A DNA stretch of 64,000 bases from Tepidimonas aquatica. GTDB lineage: Bacteria > Pseudomonadota > Gammaproteobacteria > Burkholderiales > Burkholderiaceae_C. Under the pieces are notes generated by a model that worked only from the letters and a program-made list of their open reading frames with translations, did not search any database and was not told the DNA's origin. Positions 20,601 through 31,276 of this stretch are shown here, piece after piece. Position 1 is the first letter of the stretch; each line of letters begins with the position of its first letter. The DNA is taken from the NCBI RefSeq assembly GCF_007556585.1, contig NZ_VJNA01000010.1, forward strand, positions 23,421 through 87,420. The letters are read 5' to 3'. A program made the position numbers and the translations under genes.

Positions 20601-21105
20601 GGCCATCCGCGTCGCGCAGCCGATCCAGCCCCTGCGCCCAGTCGTCGAGCCAGTTGGTGCGGTAGATCTGGTACTGGTCGAACAGGTCGGCGATACGCCA
20701 CGCCAGCTGGGCGCGCCGGTTGGGGTCGCCGTCGCCCAGGTACGCCAACAGGGGGGCGTAGCGTTCGGCGTCGGGTTGGGTAGCCAGCGTCGGCAGCAGC
20801 CGCCACAGACGCCAGCGCAGCGGCCCACGGTCCAGCGGCGCTTCGTCCGGTACCGCGTCGTGCCCGAGCACGCTGCGGTACAGCTGCCACAGCCACTGCG
20901 CCGGCAGGCGCATGTCGTGCCCCGCGCATAGGCCGTGGTGCTGGGCGATGCTTTGTTGCGCCCACTGCGCGATGCCTTGGCTAGGCACCACCCACATACG
21001 CGGCGCCAGCGCATCCCACCCGGGCAGAGGCGCCAGCGCGTGACGGGCTGCCCGCGCCAGTAGGCGCTCCGGGCGGTGCGACAGGTGGATGTGCAAGACG
21101 GGCAT
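17608..21105 (-). CDS. recC: Exodeoxyribonuclease V gamma subunit (RecC)
   Basis: A 1165-residue subunit (E. coli 1122). It holds RecB and RecD and, in E. coli, recognises Chi through an inactive helicase-like fold. The N-terminus MPVLHIHLSHRPERLL and the following VVPSQGIAQW are typical of RecC. No Walker A motif is seen, as expected. It is the first gene of recC-recB-recD, and its ATG at 21105 is 82 bp from the divergent AAA remnant. The Chi sequence for this lineage cannot be read from the window. Confidence 0.94.
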   Translation of the reverse strand: MPVLHIHLSHRPERLLARAARHALAPLPGWDALAPRMWVVPSQGIAQWAQQSIAQHHGLCAGHDMRLPAQWLWQLYRSVLGHDAVPDEAPLDRGPLRWRLWRLLPTLATQPDAERYAPLLAYLGDGDPNRRAQLAWRIADLFDQYQIYRTNWLDDWAQGLDRLRDADGRAREVPDDERWQPALWRLLRADVRAEGQRWFSRSELHAAFVQRARALSAPPGLPPRLTVFGLSAITPDVLQALRLCARWCDVAMFIVNPSLTDWFDRDGARAGHPLLAAWGRQGRDFIAGLYQLADAPPDGDPEVRLHEHFDDDAGADGDPAHLLAQLQDDILHGRAEGEASWPAVDPRHDGSLRMHICHTPLREVEVLHDQVLAALQRDPTLQPRDIAVYLPDVPTYAPFVHAVWGSVPVHDPRHLPYTVSDTGDPEAQRLHDLVRALLRLDQARWHGSQVLDWLDVPALARAFDLQPDDLETVARWREHAGIRWGLDAEHKQQLGLAQPTDADAARLTWRDGLQRLWLGYAIGDDDTVWADLALPARGVAVLQAPLLDKLQALIDALDAWQRTLRQPAAASVWQQRLHGMLDSLLAPASDAERRTVGDLRSALDRWAQHAQAAGDEPIPAAVVADAWLALAAPAPGGQRFLAGAVTFATLMPMRSVPFRRVYLLGMHDGAYPRRDTLDAHDLMAAVPRPGDRLRRHEDHYLFLEAVLAAREHLGISWVGRSPVDDTPTEPSLLVAQLRTHLQRHWRLAGPAPGAPTSDDALLRALTTQHAAQPFAHANFAPQPPTDAAPPLQAQRFSYAAQWLAAPVGPAGTPPTFDRPALADLTMLADLLHDPVRGWTQQRLRIRLPDDQRDTDLDTEPFEPDGLQRWRTELAWVQAVVRACLQGATQPAVQQAADDAWRRAQWSGWWPLGAAGDHLRGDANVLLQRLVRHLQGFLAAFPDPCEVRPRLRTEVEIPSAAPLPFDAVLPSVRRGNDGRHGRLVVQGSHLLDRKSPNSKQWRLATLWRTWVEHVALQLAVGPTATCVVSPWGNAWLLPMAPEQARDVWQSLWEAWAAGLEPQPLPLPRHAAAAYVQALDGRAEPGTDPRLRAWDKAREAYEDRGHGLAKDALWRRHYPTFEALAGPREAHDEHPFAQWAQRLVRPLRAHVVSSLDNPADGEAPDDA

Positions 21106-21187
21106 GGCTCGGCGCGTGGGTGACAGCGCGGCAAATGTAGCAAATCCGTCCCCCGTCAGGCCGAGCCTCGCGCGCTACACTGCGCCC

Positions 21188-21944
21188 ATGGCCGAAAAGC
21201 AATTCAACACCGCCGGCCCCTCGCGGCCCGATGACCACTACATGCTCGACCCGCTGCAGCGGATTGACGTGGACGAAGTGCTGGCGCTGATCGAGGCCAA
21301 GCGCTACTTCGTGCTGCACGCCCCGCGCCAGACTGGTAAAACCACCGTGCTGCTGGCGCTGATGCAACACCTCAACACCCACGGCAGGTACCGGGCGCTG
21401 TACGCCAACATCGAAACCGCGCAAGCCGCGCGCGGCAACGTCGAGCGTGGCATCCAAGCCGCCTGCAGCGCCATCGCCCGCAGCGCCCAGGTCTACCTGG
21501 GCGACGCTCGGCTCGATGACTGGCTGCTGCGTGGCGAGGGCCGTGCCATTGAAGCCGAAGAAAAACTCTCCCGCCTGCTGGCGCACTGGAGCCAACTCGA
21601 CCCCGCGCACCCCGCGGTGCTGCTGCTCGATGAGGTCGACGCGCTGGTGGGCGACACGCTCATTTCGCTGCTGCGCCAAATCCGCGCCGGCTACGCGCAG
21701 CGCCCGCAGGCTTTTCCGCAAACCGTGGTGCTGTGCGGTGTGCGCGACGTGCGCGACTACCGCATCCACAGCGGCGGTGGCGACATCATCACGGGCGGCA
21801 GCGCTTTCAACATCAAGGCCGAATCGCTGCGGCTGGGCAACTTCAGCCGTGAGGAGACGGTGGCGTGCAGCCAACCGGATCTACGCACGGTTGATCGAGC
21901 AGGTGCTTGGATGCAGCGTTCAGGCATCAACGCCAACGGTATGA
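21188..21944 (+). pseudogene. AAA ATPase remnant with internal deletion
   Basis: The first 226 residues are a normal AAA-type ATP-binding protein start. They include FNTAGPSRPDDHYMLDPLQR, a P-loop PRQTGKTT at 46-53, Walker B VLLLDEVDAL, and the segment GNFSREETVA. The frame then turns into unrelated sequence (CSQPDLRTVDR) that stops at 22012. From 21870 another frame reads ANRIYARLIEQVLG, which from memory resembles a much later part of this family (a motif of the form NPIYxEVIPREL). The simplest reading is an internal deletion joining residue 226 to the C-terminal region out of frame near 21866-21872. The family is scattered and often carries a C-terminal PD-(D/E)XK nuclease domain. Probably non-functional. 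Confidence 0.75.
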
Positions 21945-22051
21945 ACGCGTGCCGAGCGACCCGCACCACCGAGCAAGTCGGCAGCCGCACGGTGGGGGTG
22001 TGGGGGATGTGAGCGCGGCTGCGCAACCGACGAACGACCGCAACGTTGACC

Positions 22052-22612
22052 ATGAGCAAGGCCTTTACCCGCGAAACCGACCGTGACGATGAGGACGACG
22101 ACCTGCCCGAGCAGCCGCTTTTGCCGGCAGGCGGCAAGAACTACATCACGCCGCAGGGCTATGCGCGCCTGCGCGACGAACTCAAGTGGCTGCTGGAAGA
22201 GGAACGCCCGCGCGTGGTCGAGACGGTGTCGTGGGCAGCCAGCAACGGTGACCGCTCGGAAAACGGCGACTACCTGTATGGCAAAAAGCGCCTGCGCGAA
22301 ATCGACCGGCGCATTCGGTTTTTGACCAAGCGGCTGCAGATCGCCGAGGTGGTGGACCCCAGCGTGCACCATGGCAAGGACCAGGTCTTTTTCGGCGCCA
22401 CCGTCACCTACGCGCGCGCCGACGGCAGTGAAGAGACGGTGACGATCCTCGGCATCGACGAGGCCGACAGCGCTCAGGGGCAGATCAGTTGGATTTCGCC
22501 GGTGGCGCAGGCGCTGCTGAAAGCGCGCGAGGGCGACGAGGTGCGTTTGCACACCCCCGCCGGGGTGCAGACGCTGGAGATCGTTCGCGTCCGCTACCCA
22601 CCACCCAGCTAG
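22052..22612 (+). CDS. greB: Transcription elongation factor GreB
   Basis: A 186-residue factor that enters the RNA polymerase secondary channel and stimulates cleavage of backtracked RNA. The N-terminal coiled coil carries the acidic tip in NGDRSENGDY. The downstream LYGKKRLREIDRRIRFL is characteristic of GreB over GreA. The C-terminal FKBP-like domain includes FFGATVTYARADG and SWISPVAQALL. An acidic extension (DRDDEDDDLPEQ) precedes the coiled coil. The ATG at 22052 is preferred over a TTG six bases upstream. It converges on spoT with only 14 bp between stops. Confidence 0.94.
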   Translation: MSKAFTRETDRDDEDDDLPEQPLLPAGGKNYITPQGYARLRDELKWLLEEERPRVVETVSWAASNGDRSENGDYLYGKKRLREIDRRIRFLTKRLQIAEVVDPSVHHGKDQVFFGATVTYARADGSEETVTILGIDEADSAQGQISWISPVAQALLKAREGDEVRLHTPAGVQTLEIVRVRYPPPS

Positions 22613-22626
22613 CAGGCCGATGGGCT

Positions 22627-24891
<2,265 letters not shown>

Positions 24892-24923
24892 GGGGGCGAC
24901 ATCGACACTCACCCCTGTACTGT

Positions 24924-24954
24924 AAACAAAAAAGGCACCCGACGTGGGTGCCTT
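24924..24954 (-). terminator. Rho-independent terminator between rpoZ and spoT
   Basis: On the minus strand a 9-bp stem AAGGCACCC/GGGTGCCTT (24932-24940 with 24946-24954) with a 5-nt loop runs into TTTTTTG. It lies 22 bp after the rpoZ stop and before the spoT start. It should end or attenuate the yicC-gmk-rpoZ transcript. Confidence 0.85.
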
Positions 24955-24976
24955 GCGACAATGACCGTGATAGCCG

Positions 24977-25180
24977 TCAGACCGGTACCTTGCGCAGCAT
25001 TTCCAGCCCGACCAGGCCGGCAGCGATTTCGCGCAGCGCGGTGACGGCCGGCTTGTTGCGTGTTTCGACCTTCGGCGCGTGGCCTTGGCTGAGCATGCGG
25101 GCGCGGTAGGTGGCGGCCAGCACGAGCTGGAAACGGTTGGGGATTTTTTCCAGGCAATCTTCGACGGTGATGCGTGCCAT
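24977..25180 (-). CDS. rpoZ: RNA polymerase omega subunit
   Basis: A 67-residue protein, [20 protein letters not shown] onward, typical of omega. It assists beta-prime folding and forms part of a ppGpp binding site in known polymerases. A strong GGAGG precedes the ATG. It lies 21-22 bp from gmk and ahead of a terminator and spoT, the same gene order as E. coli gmk-rpoZ-spoT. Confidence 0.96.
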   Translation of the reverse strand: MARITVEDCLEKIPNRFQLVLAATYRARMLSQGHAPKVETRNKPAVTALREIAAGLVGLEMLRKVPV

Positions 25181-25201
25181 GGAAACCTCCGGTTGGTGCG
25201 G

Positions 25202-25831
25202 TCAAGGGTTGGGGGTGAGCCCGAGCGCGGCGAACACATCGGCCCGGCTGCGGCGCTGCGCCGCCACGCGCAGCCGCTGCGAGTGGGTGATCGTTTTCAG
25301 ATCGAACAGCGCGCGCTCAAAGACTTCATTGATTATAACGAAGTCGAATGCGTCGACGTGCGCCATTTCCTGTGCGGCGTTGCGCAGCCGCAGCTCGATG
25401 ACGTCGGGGCTGTCCTCGCCGCGCCGCTGCAGCCGCGCGCGCAGCTCGTCCCAGCTGGGGGGCAAGATGAAGATCAGCACCGCCGCCGGGAACTGGCGGC
25501 GGATCTGCAGCGCGCCCTGGTAGTCGATTTCCAGCACAATGTCTTCACCGGCGGCCACGCGCGCCTCGATGGCCTGGCGCGAGGTGCCGTAACGCCGCCC
25601 GTGCACCTGGGCCCACTCGATGAAGGCGCCCTCGGCGATCATGCGATCGAACTCGGCGTCGCTGACGAAGTAGTACTCGCGCCCGTGCACCTCTTGTCCG
25701 CGTGGCGCGCGCGTGGTGTGCGAGATCGACAGCTTGAGCTTTGCGTCCACCTCCAGCAGCGCTTTGACCAGGCTGGACTTGCCCGCCCCGCTGGGGGCGG
25801 CGATGACGAACAGGTTGCCGGGTTGCTGCAT
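25202..25831 (-). CDS. gmk: Guanylate kinase
   Basis: A 209-residue enzyme phosphorylating GMP to GDP. The P-loop is APSGAGKSS near the N-terminus, followed by [20 protein letters not shown] (GMP-binding region) and [12 protein letters not shown]. Length is close to the E. coli enzyme (207). The ATG at 25831 gives the usual N-terminus ([10 protein letters not shown]). An in-frame GTG at 25843 overlaps the yicC stop by 4 nt (GTGA) and could be the real coupled start. Confidence 0.95.
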   Translation of the reverse strand: MQQPGNLFVIAAPSGAGKSSLVKALLEVDAKLKLSISHTTRAPRGQEVHGREYYFVSDAEFDRMIAEGAFIEWAQVHGRRYGTSRQAIEARVAAGEDIVLEIDYQGALQIRRQFPAAVLIFILPPSWDELRARLQRRGEDSPDVIELRLRNAAQEMAHVDAFDFVIINEVFERALFDLKTITHSQRLRVAAQRRSRADVFAALGLTPNP

Positions 25832-25839
25832 GTCGACAC

Positions 25840-26742
25840 TCACTCGAGGTTTTGCACCTGCTCGCGCATTTGTTCGATCAGCACCTTCATGTCCACGCTC
25901 AGGCGCGTCAGCTCCAGGTTGGCCGCTTTGGAGCCCAGCGTGTTGGCCTCGCGGTGCAGCTCCTGGATCAGAAAGTCGAGCCGCTTGCCCACTTCGCCCC
26001 CTTGGTGCAGCAACCGCTCGATTTCGTCCAGGTGCGAGTGCAGGCGGGTCAGTTCCTCGGCCACGTCGATGCGCAGCGCGTAGGCGGCGGCTTCGGCCAG
26101 GGCTCGTTCTTGCAACGTGGCCGCATCGACGCGCGCGTCGGCCAGCGCTTCGTGCAGGCGTTGCAGGTAGCGCTCGCGCTGCTGCGCCACGGCTTGCGGC
26201 ACCAGCGGTTCGGCCTGCGCCGCCAGGGTGCGCAACCGATGCACGCGATCATGCAACATCAAGGCCAGGCGCTCGCCTTCGCGCGCGCGGGCTTGCTGCA
26301 GCTCATCCAACGCACGCCGCACCAGCGCCAGCAGCGCCTCAGCCGCGTTCGCTGGCAAGCTGGCGCCGCGCTGCGCCCACTGCAGCACTTCGGCCACGCT
26401 CAACGGCGCGGCCTGCGGCAGCCAGGCGCGCACCTGCTCCTGGGCCGTGGCCAGGCGCTGCAACTCGGCGGCGCTGGGCACGCGCACCGTGGTCCCGTCG
26501 GTGGCGTCGAAGCTGACGCGCAGCTCCAGCTTGCCGCGCCGCACCCGTGCCGACACGCACTCGCGCAGCGCCGGCTCAGCCGCGCGCAACTCATCGGGCA
26601 GGCGCAGCGTCAGGTCCAAAAAACGGCCATTGACGGCGCGCACTTCGACGCGCAGCGCTGCGGTTGCGGCGGCTGCCGTACCGGATTCGGCCTCGACGGC
26701 GCCCGCCAGGGCCGCGTAGCCGGTCATGCTGTAAACTGCCAT
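25840..26742 (-). CDS. yicC: YicC family endoribonuclease
   Basis: A 300-residue YicC protein (E. coli 287). The N-terminal SMTGYA and the segments [12 protein letters not shown] and [10 protein letters not shown] are family signatures. The C-terminal DUF1732 region contains [17 protein letters not shown] and [16 protein letters not shown], with a conserved Asp-Glu-rich helix. E. coli YicC has been reported to act in RNA turnover; the role here is inferred from family. It heads the minus-strand run yicC-gmk-rpoZ-spoT and is divergent from the Ser/Thr kinase gene. Confidence 0.92.
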   Translation of the reverse strand: MAVYSMTGYAALAGAVEAESGTAAAATAALRVEVRAVNGRFLDLTLRLPDELRAAEPALRECVSARVRRGKLELRVSFDATDGTTVRVPSAAELQRLATAQEQVRAWLPQAAPLSVAEVLQWAQRGASLPANAAEALLALVRRALDELQQARAREGERLALMLHDRVHRLRTLAAQAEPLVPQAVAQQRERYLQRLHEALADARVDAATLQERALAEAAAYALRIDVAEELTRLHSHLDEIERLLHQGGEVGKRLDFLIQELHREANTLGSKAANLELTRLSVDMKVLIEQMREQVQNLE

Positions 26743-26824
26743 GAGCGTTGCAAGACAAGACTAGGGATCGGGTGCAGGTGAGGGCCGTACGGCGTGCCCT
26801 CCCTGACCGGTGAATCGAGCGATT

Positions 26825-27831
26825 ATGTCAAAGACCAGGCCGGCCCCGTTGCCCACCGACACGCTGGTGGGCGGCTACCGTATCGTGCGGGTGCTGGCCA
26901 GCGGCGGCTTCGGGTTGGTGTACCTGGCGCGCGACGCCAGCGGGTCCCCCGTGGCCATCAAGGAATACCTGCCCACGGCGTTGTGCACGCGCGCCCCGGG
27001 CGAGCGGCTGCCGCAGGTACGGCCCGACAGGCAGGCGTTGTACCGTTTGGGGCTGCGCGGCTTTTTTGAGGAGGCGCGCGCGCTGGCGCAAATCGCCCAC
27101 CCGGCCGTGGTGGGCGTGCAGCATTTTTTTCACGCCAACGACACCGTGTACCTGGTGATGGAGTACCTGCAAGGCGCGTCGTTGCAGGACTACATCGTCG
27201 TGGCGCGCGAACGCCAGTTGCGCCACGTGCTGCAGGAAGGCACGATCCGCGCCTTGTTCGACGAGGTGTTGCGTGGCTTGCGCATCGTGCACCAGCACGG
27301 GCTGCTGCACCTGGACATCAAGCCCGCCAACATCCTCATCACCGACGATGACCGCGCGGTGTTGATCGACTTCGGCGCGGCGCGCCAAGCGCTGCAGCAC
27401 GAAGGCGACTACGTGCGTCCGATGTACACGCCCGGCTTTGCCGCGCCGGAGATGTACCAGCGCGGACCACAGGGGACACTGGGGCCGTGGACCGACCTGT
27501 ACGCCATTGGCGCGTGCCTGTACTCGTGCATGGTAGGCTACCCGCCGCCGGACGCGCCCACGCGCCAGCAGCGCGAGCGCCTGCTGGGGCCGCTGGCGCG
27601 CTGGCAGGGCGCGTATTCGGATAACCTGCGTGAAGCGGTGCGCTGGTGCATGATGCTGGACCCGGCGTCGCGCCCGCAGTCGGTCTACGCGCTGCAGCGC
27701 GAGCTGGCGCGCGAGGACGAAGACGAAGCCGACCCGCCGGCACCGCCGCCCTGGTGGGCGCGTTGGCGCATCCGCGCGGACCGCCCTCCGAGCCACGCCG
27801 GCGCCCCAACTTCCACCGCAACCCCTACCGT

Positions 27832-27835
<4 letters not shown>
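26825..27835 (+). CDS. Ser/Thr protein kinase (Hanks type)
   Basis: A 336-residue soluble kinase. The Gly-rich loop is [10 protein letters not shown], the ATP-binding Lys46 lies in VAIKEY, and Glu candidates lie in FFEEARAL. The catalytic loop is HLDIKPANI (HLD at 162-164 in place of HRD), then DFG at 182-184 and APE in FAAPEMY. Asp164 and Asn169 are retained, so it should be active. Lack of the Arg suggests activity without activation-loop phosphorylation. No transmembrane or PASTA segment is seen; the C-terminus is a Pro-rich tail. The stop overlaps the rph start (ATGA). In related Burkholderiales I recall a PP2C phosphatase in this neighbourhood; none is present here. ATG 26825 was chosen over GTG 26810. 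Confidence 0.88.
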
Positions 27836-28604
<769 letters not shown>

Positions 28605-28608
<4 letters not shown>

Positions 28609-29234
28609 CCTTGGCCGCCCCTCCGCGCCGGTTGGTGCTGGCCTCCAACAACCCCGGTAAGTTGGCCGAACTGCAGGCGATGCTGGCACCGCTGGCGGTG
28701 GAGCTTGTCACCCAAGGCAGTCTGGGCATACCAGAGGCCGCCGAGCCGCACCGCACCTTCGTCGAAAACGCCCTGGCCAAAGCGCGTCACGCCGCCGCGG
28801 CCAGCGGGCTGCCGGCGTTGGCCGACGACGCCGGGCTGTGCGTGGCCGCTTTTGGGGGGCGACCGGGTGTGGACACCGCACATTACTGCACACAGTTCGG
28901 CTACCCCAAAAGCGATGCCAACAACGTGCGCGCGCTGCTGGAAGCGATGCAAGGGGTGCAGGACCGGCGCGCCGCCATGGTCAGCACCCTGGTGGCGCTG
29001 CGCGACCCGGACGACCCCGAGCCCCTCATCGCCACCGGTCGGGTCGAAGGCTTGATCACCGAGGCGCCGGTGGGCGAGGGCGGCTTTGGCTTCGACCCGG
29101 TGATGTACATCCCGGCGTTGGGCGGCACCTTTGCTGAGCTGCCGCCCGAGGTCAAAAACACCCACAGCCATCGGGGGCGCGCGGCGGCGGCCATGCTGGC
29201 GCTGCTGCGGCAGCACTGGTGGCCAGCGCCATGA
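28605..29234 (+). CDS. rdgB: XTP/dITP diphosphatase (RdgB/HAM1)
   Basis: A 209-residue house-cleaning nucleotide pyrophosphatase that removes dITP, XTP and similar. [20 protein letters not shown] and ADDAGLCV are the family signatures, and the C-terminal SHRGRA is present. It is joined by ATGA overlaps to rph upstream and hemW downstream. Confidence 0.95.
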
Positions 29235-30433
29235 GCGTTGAGGCCACCACCGTCCACTGGCAGCGCCCGGGGGGCGTCCGGCTGGCGCACCTGCCGCCGC
29301 TGGCGCTGTACATCCACCTGCCGTGGTGCCTGCGCAAGTGCCCGTACTGCGATTTCAACTCCCACGCCTGGGCGGGCGGTGACGCGCTGCCCCAGCGGCG
29401 CTACCTGCACGCGCTGCTGGCCGACCTCGACGCCAGCCTGCCGCTGGTGTGGGGGCGTGCGGTCAGCAGCGTCTTTATCGGTGGCGGCACGCCCAGCCTG
29501 TTCGACCCCGACGTCATCGGCCAGCTCATCAGCGACGTGCGCGCCCGCCTGCCGCTAGAGCCCGGGGCCGAAATCACGCTCGAAGCCAACCCCGGCACGT
29601 TCGAGCGCCAGCGCTTTGCCGCGTACCGCGACGCCGGCGTGACGCGGCTGAGCGTCGGCGTGCAAAGCTTTAATGACCAGCGCCTGGCGGCCATCGGCCG
29701 CGTGCACGACGCGGCGCAAGCGCGCGCCGCCGTGCAGGAGGCCGCGCGCCACTTCGAGACGTTCAACATCGACCTGATGTACGCGCTGCCCGGGCAGACC
29801 GTGCAGGACCTTGCGCACGAGCTGCAGCAGGCGCTGGCGTTGCAGCCACCGCACCTGTCGGTGTACCACCTGACGATCGAGCCCAACACCTGGTTCGCCA
29901 AACACCCGCCGCCGCTGCCAGACGACGACACCGCCTACGCGATGCTGGACCTCATCACCGAGCGCACGGCGGCCGCCGGGTTGCAACGCTACGAGGTGTC
30001 GGCCTACGCCGCGCGCGGGCACCGCTGCCGCCACAACCTCAACTACTGGCAGTTTGGTGACTACCTCGGCATCGGCGCCGGCGCGCACGGCAAGCTCAGC
30101 TTTGCCGAGCGCATCGTGCGGCAGGTGCGCTGGCGCGACCCCGCCCGCTACATGGACCAAGCGCTGCAGGGCCAGCCGGTGGCGCAGCAGCACGAGGTTG
30201 CGGCGGCGGACTTGCCGTTCGAATTCATGCTCAACGCCTTGCGGTTGCGCGAAGGTTTTGCGCTGCGGCTGTTCAGTGAACGCACGGGCTTGCCGATAAC
30301 GGCGGTATCGACGACCATCGACACTGCGGTGGCGCGCGGCTGGCTCAGCGTCGGCGACGACGGCTGGGTCGCCCCGACGCCGCGCGGCTTCGACTGGTTG
30401 AGTGACCTGCAGGCGCTGTTTTTGCCGGGTTGA
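29231..30433 (+). CDS. hemW: Radical SAM protein HemW (heme chaperone-like)
   Basis: A 400-residue radical SAM protein. The 4Fe-4S motif CxxxCxxC is at Cys33, Cys37 and Cys40 (PWCLRKCPYCDF). GGGTPSLF and VGVQSFND follow, as does the C-terminal HemN_C domain (FEFMLNALRL). HemW binds heme and is thought to insert it into target proteins. It was formerly annotated as an oxygen-independent coproporphyrinogen oxidase. Lack of an additional N-terminal Cys motif fits HemW over HemN. The start at 29231 overlaps the rdgB stop; GTG 29219 is an alternative. Confidence 0.93.
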   Translation: MSVEATTVHWQRPGGVRLAHLPPLALYIHLPWCLRKCPYCDFNSHAWAGGDALPQRRYLHALLADLDASLPLVWGRAVSSVFIGGGTPSLFDPDVIGQLISDVRARLPLEPGAEITLEANPGTFERQRFAAYRDAGVTRLSVGVQSFNDQRLAAIGRVHDAAQARAAVQEAARHFETFNIDLMYALPGQTVQDLAHELQQALALQPPHLSVYHLTIEPNTWFAKHPPPLPDDDTAYAMLDLITERTAAAGLQRYEVSAYAARGHRCRHNLNYWQFGDYLGIGAGAHGKLSFAERIVRQVRWRDPARYMDQALQGQPVAQQHEVAAADLPFEFMLNALRLREGFALRLFSERTGLPITAVSTTIDTAVARGWLSVGDDGWVAPTPRGFDWLSDLQALFLPG

Positions 30434-30489
30434 TGGCGGCTTAGGGTGGCCCGCGCGGCCGGCGCCTGCACACTGTGGAGGGCACGGCG

Positions 30490-31179
30490 ATGCTGGCGGT
30501 TTATGGCACCTCGGGCTTGATGTACCGTGGCCCGATCGAGGACGCGCGGCGCGTGCTGCCGACGCTGCGCAGCACGCGCGTGCGCGCACTCAAAGTCGAG
30601 ACCGACCGGCCCGACTTCGTCGACAGCGGTTGGGACCCCTACGCGGCCCGTGGGCCGGCCGCGCCCGGCGAGCCGATGCCGCGCAGCGCCGCCGTGGCGG
30701 TGCAGGCCTACGGGGAGGTGCAGCACCCGGCGCCGCAGCGCCAGCCGCTGCAGCGCGTGGCCGACGTTATGACGCCCGAGGCGGTGACGGTGCGCGCCAG
30801 CGACAGCGTCGAGCAGGCCTGGCAGCGGCTGATCGACCTCGGCCTGGGGCAGGCCCCGGTGCTGGATGCCCAGGATCGGCTGGTGGGCTTGCTGACCCGC
30901 GCCGAGCTGCTGCGTCCCGAGCGGCTGCCGCGCCTGCACGACAGCGCCATCGTTTGGCGGGCGTTGCTGGCGCAGCCGGTCAGCGCGGTGATGGTGTCGC
31001 CGGTGCCGGCGGTGGAGCCCGACACGCTGTTGCGCCGCTTGGCGCTGCTGTTGTTGCACACCGGCTTGCCTGGGGTGCCGGTGGTCGATGCGGGCGGGGC
31101 GCTGGTGGGCTTCGTGTCGCGCAGCGACGTGCTCAAAGCCGTCGTGCACGACCCACCGCTGGACCTGTGGGCCGGGTGA
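30490..31179 (+). CDS. CBS-domain pair protein
   Basis: A 229-residue soluble protein. An N-terminal region of about 90 residues (MLAVYGTSGLMYRGPIEDAR) is followed by two CBS motifs: VADVMTPEAVTVRASDSVEQAW through LVGLLTRAELL, and VSAVMVSPVPAVEPDTLLRRLA through LVGFVSRSDVLKAV. CBS pairs usually bind adenine nucleotides; the ligand is unknown here. The ATG at 30490 is supported by GGAGG at 30477-30481. It sits 56 bp after hemW. Confidence 0.85.
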   Translation: MLAVYGTSGLMYRGPIEDARRVLPTLRSTRVRALKVETDRPDFVDSGWDPYAARGPAAPGEPMPRSAAVAVQAYGEVQHPAPQRQPLQRVADVMTPEAVTVRASDSVEQAWQRLIDLGLGQAPVLDAQDRLVGLLTRAELLRPERLPRLHDSAIVWRALLAQPVSAVMVSPVPAVEPDTLLRRLALLLLHTGLPGVPVVDAGGALVGFVSRSDVLKAVVHDPPLDLWAG

Positions 31180-31276
31180 GCGACAATAAAGGCTTGTGCC
31201 CGCTGGCGCCGCGTGGTGCCAGCCCTCCCATCACCCCGTGCGCGGCCCTGGTGGCCGCCGCCTTGTTGCCGCTGCC

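Noticed and set aside
24902..25843. The same GTGAGTGTCGA string upstream of spoT (24902-24912) and at the alternative gmk start (25833-25843)
   Set aside because: Eleven bases with no symmetry or other copies noticed; probably coincidence of a GTG and common codons.
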